Assembly: GCA_001563965.1 (NCBI GenBank)
Contig: LKMS01000096.1
Span: forward strand, 1-5,977
Source: Haloferacaceae archaeon PL-Br10_E2g29
GTDB lineage: Archaea > Halobacteriota > Halobacteria > Halobacteriales > Haloferacaceae
DNA length: 5,977 bases
Direction of reading: 5' to 3'
Shown: one piece after another, positions 4,353-5,977 of the stretch
Layout of the letters: the number at the start of each line of letters is the position of its first letter
How positions within the stretch are numbered: position 1 is the stretch's first letter
Program-made: the position numbers and the translations under genes
The notes under the pieces: model-generated
Databases searched by the model: none
Seen by the model: the letters and a program-made list of their open reading frames with translations, nothing else
Told to the model about the DNA's origin: nothing

Positions 4353-5977
4353 CTAGAACACCGTCGGGAACACCACGTACACCGCGAGCGTCGTCAGGAT
4401 TCCACCCCCGACGAGGTAGTACAACAACGGAATGAGGTTCAGCCGAATCACGCGGCCGGTCGCCCCAACCATCCCGACGGTCGCGAGCGCGGCGATCACG
4501 TTGTGGATGGCGATGATGTTGCCGATGGCCGCGCCGATCGACTGGCTGGCGACGAGAATCATCGTCGGCATTCCCAACGCCTGGCCGACCTCGAACTGGA
4601 AGGCCGTGAACGTGATGTTGCTCACCGTAATCGACCCGGCAACGAACGCGCCAATCATGCCGACCGTTGGAGCGACCATCGGATAGGCGGCACCGAACGT
4701 CGCGGCGGTGCCGTCAGCGAGGACGACGATCATACTGCCATCGACCGCGGCGCCCGGATGCGCATCCGTGTTGAGCATGATCTCGACCATGGCGATGACG
4801 AAGAACAGCACGATTGCCGGCGAGACGATTTTGCTCCCGGCTTCCTTCCACGCGTCGACGACCTCTTCGCCTTTCATTCCGAAAATCGGTACGGCAATCA
4901 GCGCGCTCAGCAGCAGCCACGTTCCGGGCACGTAGGCCCACTCAATTCCTCCCTCAAGGCCGGTTCCAAAGATGTCCCAACTAATCGCGAGGATTGGCCC
5001 CTCTCGAAGGAACTCCTCAACGAATCCAATGACTCGCGTGGCGATCAACAGCACCGTGAGCACGATGTATGGCGACCACGCCCGCAATAGGCTCATCGAG
5101 GGCGTCGAATCGGCTGCGGCCTTGGACTGTGCTTCCTCACCGCCGGGTTCGATCGAGCCGACCCAGTGGTCGGGCCACTCGTCACGTGGCGGGAACTCCC
5201 ACTCGTCTTTCGGTTCGAGGTAGCCCGCCCGCAGCAGGCCAACGACAACTGCACCGCCGACCATCGGCGCGAACAGTGAGGGCAGTTCGGGGCCGACCAG
5301 CACCGCGGTCACAACATAGGGTATCGCAAAGGCGACCCCGGCGACGATCGCCAGCGGAACCACGCTTTTGATCGGCGCGAGCGTTCGTTCCTCGCCAAAG
5401 AAGTAGACGACCATTCCGACCGCAACCAACGGCATCAGAATGCCCAAAACCCCGTTGAACAGCGCGGCATACACCGCGGCGTCCGCGGAGTATTCGGCAA
5501 CGGTGAGACCGGTTCCGTCGAAGATTCGTTCTTCGACCGCACCCAACGGCTGTTGGTAGCCGACGATGACTGGCGTCCCAACCGCGCCGAAGACGGTCGC
5601 GATGGCGTGGCCGATCAGTGCGGCAACCACGGCGGCCAGTGCGGGAAAGCCGAGCGCGAGCAACAACGGGGCGACGACTGCCGCGGGCGTTCCGAAGCCC
5701 GCAACGCCTTCGAGAAAGGTCGCCAAAAAGAAGGCCAACAGGATGACCTGTACGCGCCGGTCGTCGCTGATTTTCGCGAAGCCGGCGTTGATCCGGTCGA
5801 CCGCGCCCGACCGCATCAGTGTGTACAGCAAGACGAGGGCGCCGAAGACGATCCAGAGAATCTCGATCGCGGCCATGACGCCAACAAGACTGGCTGCGCC
5901 GACGAACTCAAGCGGCATTCCCCAGACGGTGAACGCGATGATCGCGGCGGCGGCCCACGCAATGGGCATGACGCGGG
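4353..5977 (-). CDS. lctP: L-lactate permease (LctP/LldP family), 5' end cut by window edge
   Basis: An integral membrane transporter of the lactate permease family (TC 2.A.14), expected to import lactate, possibly glycolate, with a cation. Numbering from the first Met in the window (codon 5969-5967), 538 residues are visible, with roughly twelve hydrophobic segments. Family signatures include FLEGVAGFGTPAAVVAPLL near 85-103, FGAVGTPVIVG at 127-137, EWAYVPGTWLLL near 343-354, FVAGSITVSN at 442-451 and GNIIAIHNVIA at 483-493, with a final helix ending at VVFPTVF. A long hydrophilic loop, about 252-293, rich in Glu, Asp and Trp, splits the membrane segments. The frame is still open at the edge (Arg-Val before that Met), and family members begin with one more membrane segment, so the true start lies beyond the window; the Met at 5969 is probably internal. 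It is transcribed toward the dehydrogenase and ends 73 bp before it, a typical transporter-enzyme pair for lactate use. Confidence 0.93.
   Translation of the reverse strand, partial: RVMPIAWAAAAIIAFTVWGMPLEFVGAASLVGVMAAIEILWIVFGALVLLYTLMRSGAVDRINAGFAKISDDRRVQVILLAFFLATFLEGVAGFGTPAAVVAPLLLALGFPALAAVVAALIGHAIATVFGAVGTPVIVGYQQPLGAVEERIFDGTGLTVAEYSADAAVYAALFNGVLGILMPLVAVGMVVYFFGEERTLAPIKSVVPLAIVAGVAFAIPYVVTAVLVGPELPSLFAPMVGGAVVVGLLRAGYLEPKDEWEFPPRDEWPDHWVGSIEPGGEEAQSKAAADSTPSMSLLRAWSPYIVLTVLLIATRVIGFVEEFLREGPILAISWDIFGTGLEGGIEWAYVPGTWLLLSALIAVPIFGMKGEEVVDAWKEAGSKIVSPAIVLFFVIAMVEIMLNTDAHPGAAVDGSMIVVLADGTAATFGAAYPMVAPTVGMIGAFVAGSITVSNITFTAFQFEVGQALGMPTMILVASQSIGAAIGNIIAIHNVIAALATVGMVGATGRVIRLNLIPLLYYLVGGGILTTLAVYVVFPTVF

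Noticed and set aside
4931..5040. A dip in GC (about 55 percent by hand count) inside the permease gene, as a possible transferred or recombined patch.
   Set aside because: The dip is modest and the protein reads smoothly through it as membrane and loop sequence of the family. It is not enough to claim transfer.
4323..5090. A 255-codon plus-strand open frame opposite the permease gene.
   Set aside because: It has the same codon-aligned antisense register as the case above, with an Arg/His/Asp-rich product. The opposite strand clearly encodes a LctP-family transporter.
5967..5969. The ATG at 5969 (minus strand) as the true start of the permease.
   Set aside because: The frame continues to the window edge with Arg-Val, and family members have a further membrane segment before this point, so the real start is probably outside the window.

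Overview
The window looks like ordinary chromosomal DNA from a haloarchaeon (class Halobacteria). The evidence is a high GC content with strong G/C bias at third codon positions, acidic and lysine-poor proteins, short or absent 5' leaders, and protein families in the form usual for haloarchaea. No RNA gene, CRISPR array, insertion sequence, integrase or attachment site is visible.

Left part, plus strand (1-1187). The window opens with the last 29 codons of a gene whose C-terminus resembles the archaeal tRNA m1A methyltransferase TrmI. After a 50-bp gap with a TATA-like element come three closely spaced genes: a 73-residue uncharacterised protein (141-362), a 132-residue uncharacterised protein with an arginine-rich C-terminal half (371-769, GTG start), and a thioredoxin with a WCGPC active site and an acidic low-complexity N-terminal tail (789-1187). 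Gaps of 8 and 19 bp suggest one transcript.

Right part, minus strand (1232-5977). This is a lactate-use module. Read in the direction of transcription it has a LctP/LldP-family lactate permease, cut by the right edge of the window, then after 73 bp a 1015-residue fused FAD / iron-sulfur dehydrogenase of the Dld/YdiJ type, most likely D-lactate dehydrogenase. The permease would bring in lactate (or glycolate). The flavin domain would oxidise the 2-hydroxyacid and the Fe-S and CCG domains would pass electrons on, presumably to the membrane quinone pool. The acceptor cannot be read from the sequence.

The two groups converge, with only 44 bp between the thioredoxin and dehydrogenase stop codons. 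A hairpin followed by a T-run, read on the minus strand, lies across this gap and the end of the thioredoxin gene. I found no strong case for a new system. The items most worth a second look are the two orphan proteins linked to the thioredoxin, the in-frame hexamer repeat in the thioredoxin tail, the unusual first Fe-S motif of the dehydrogenase, and a repeated 9-mer around the dehydrogenase start.
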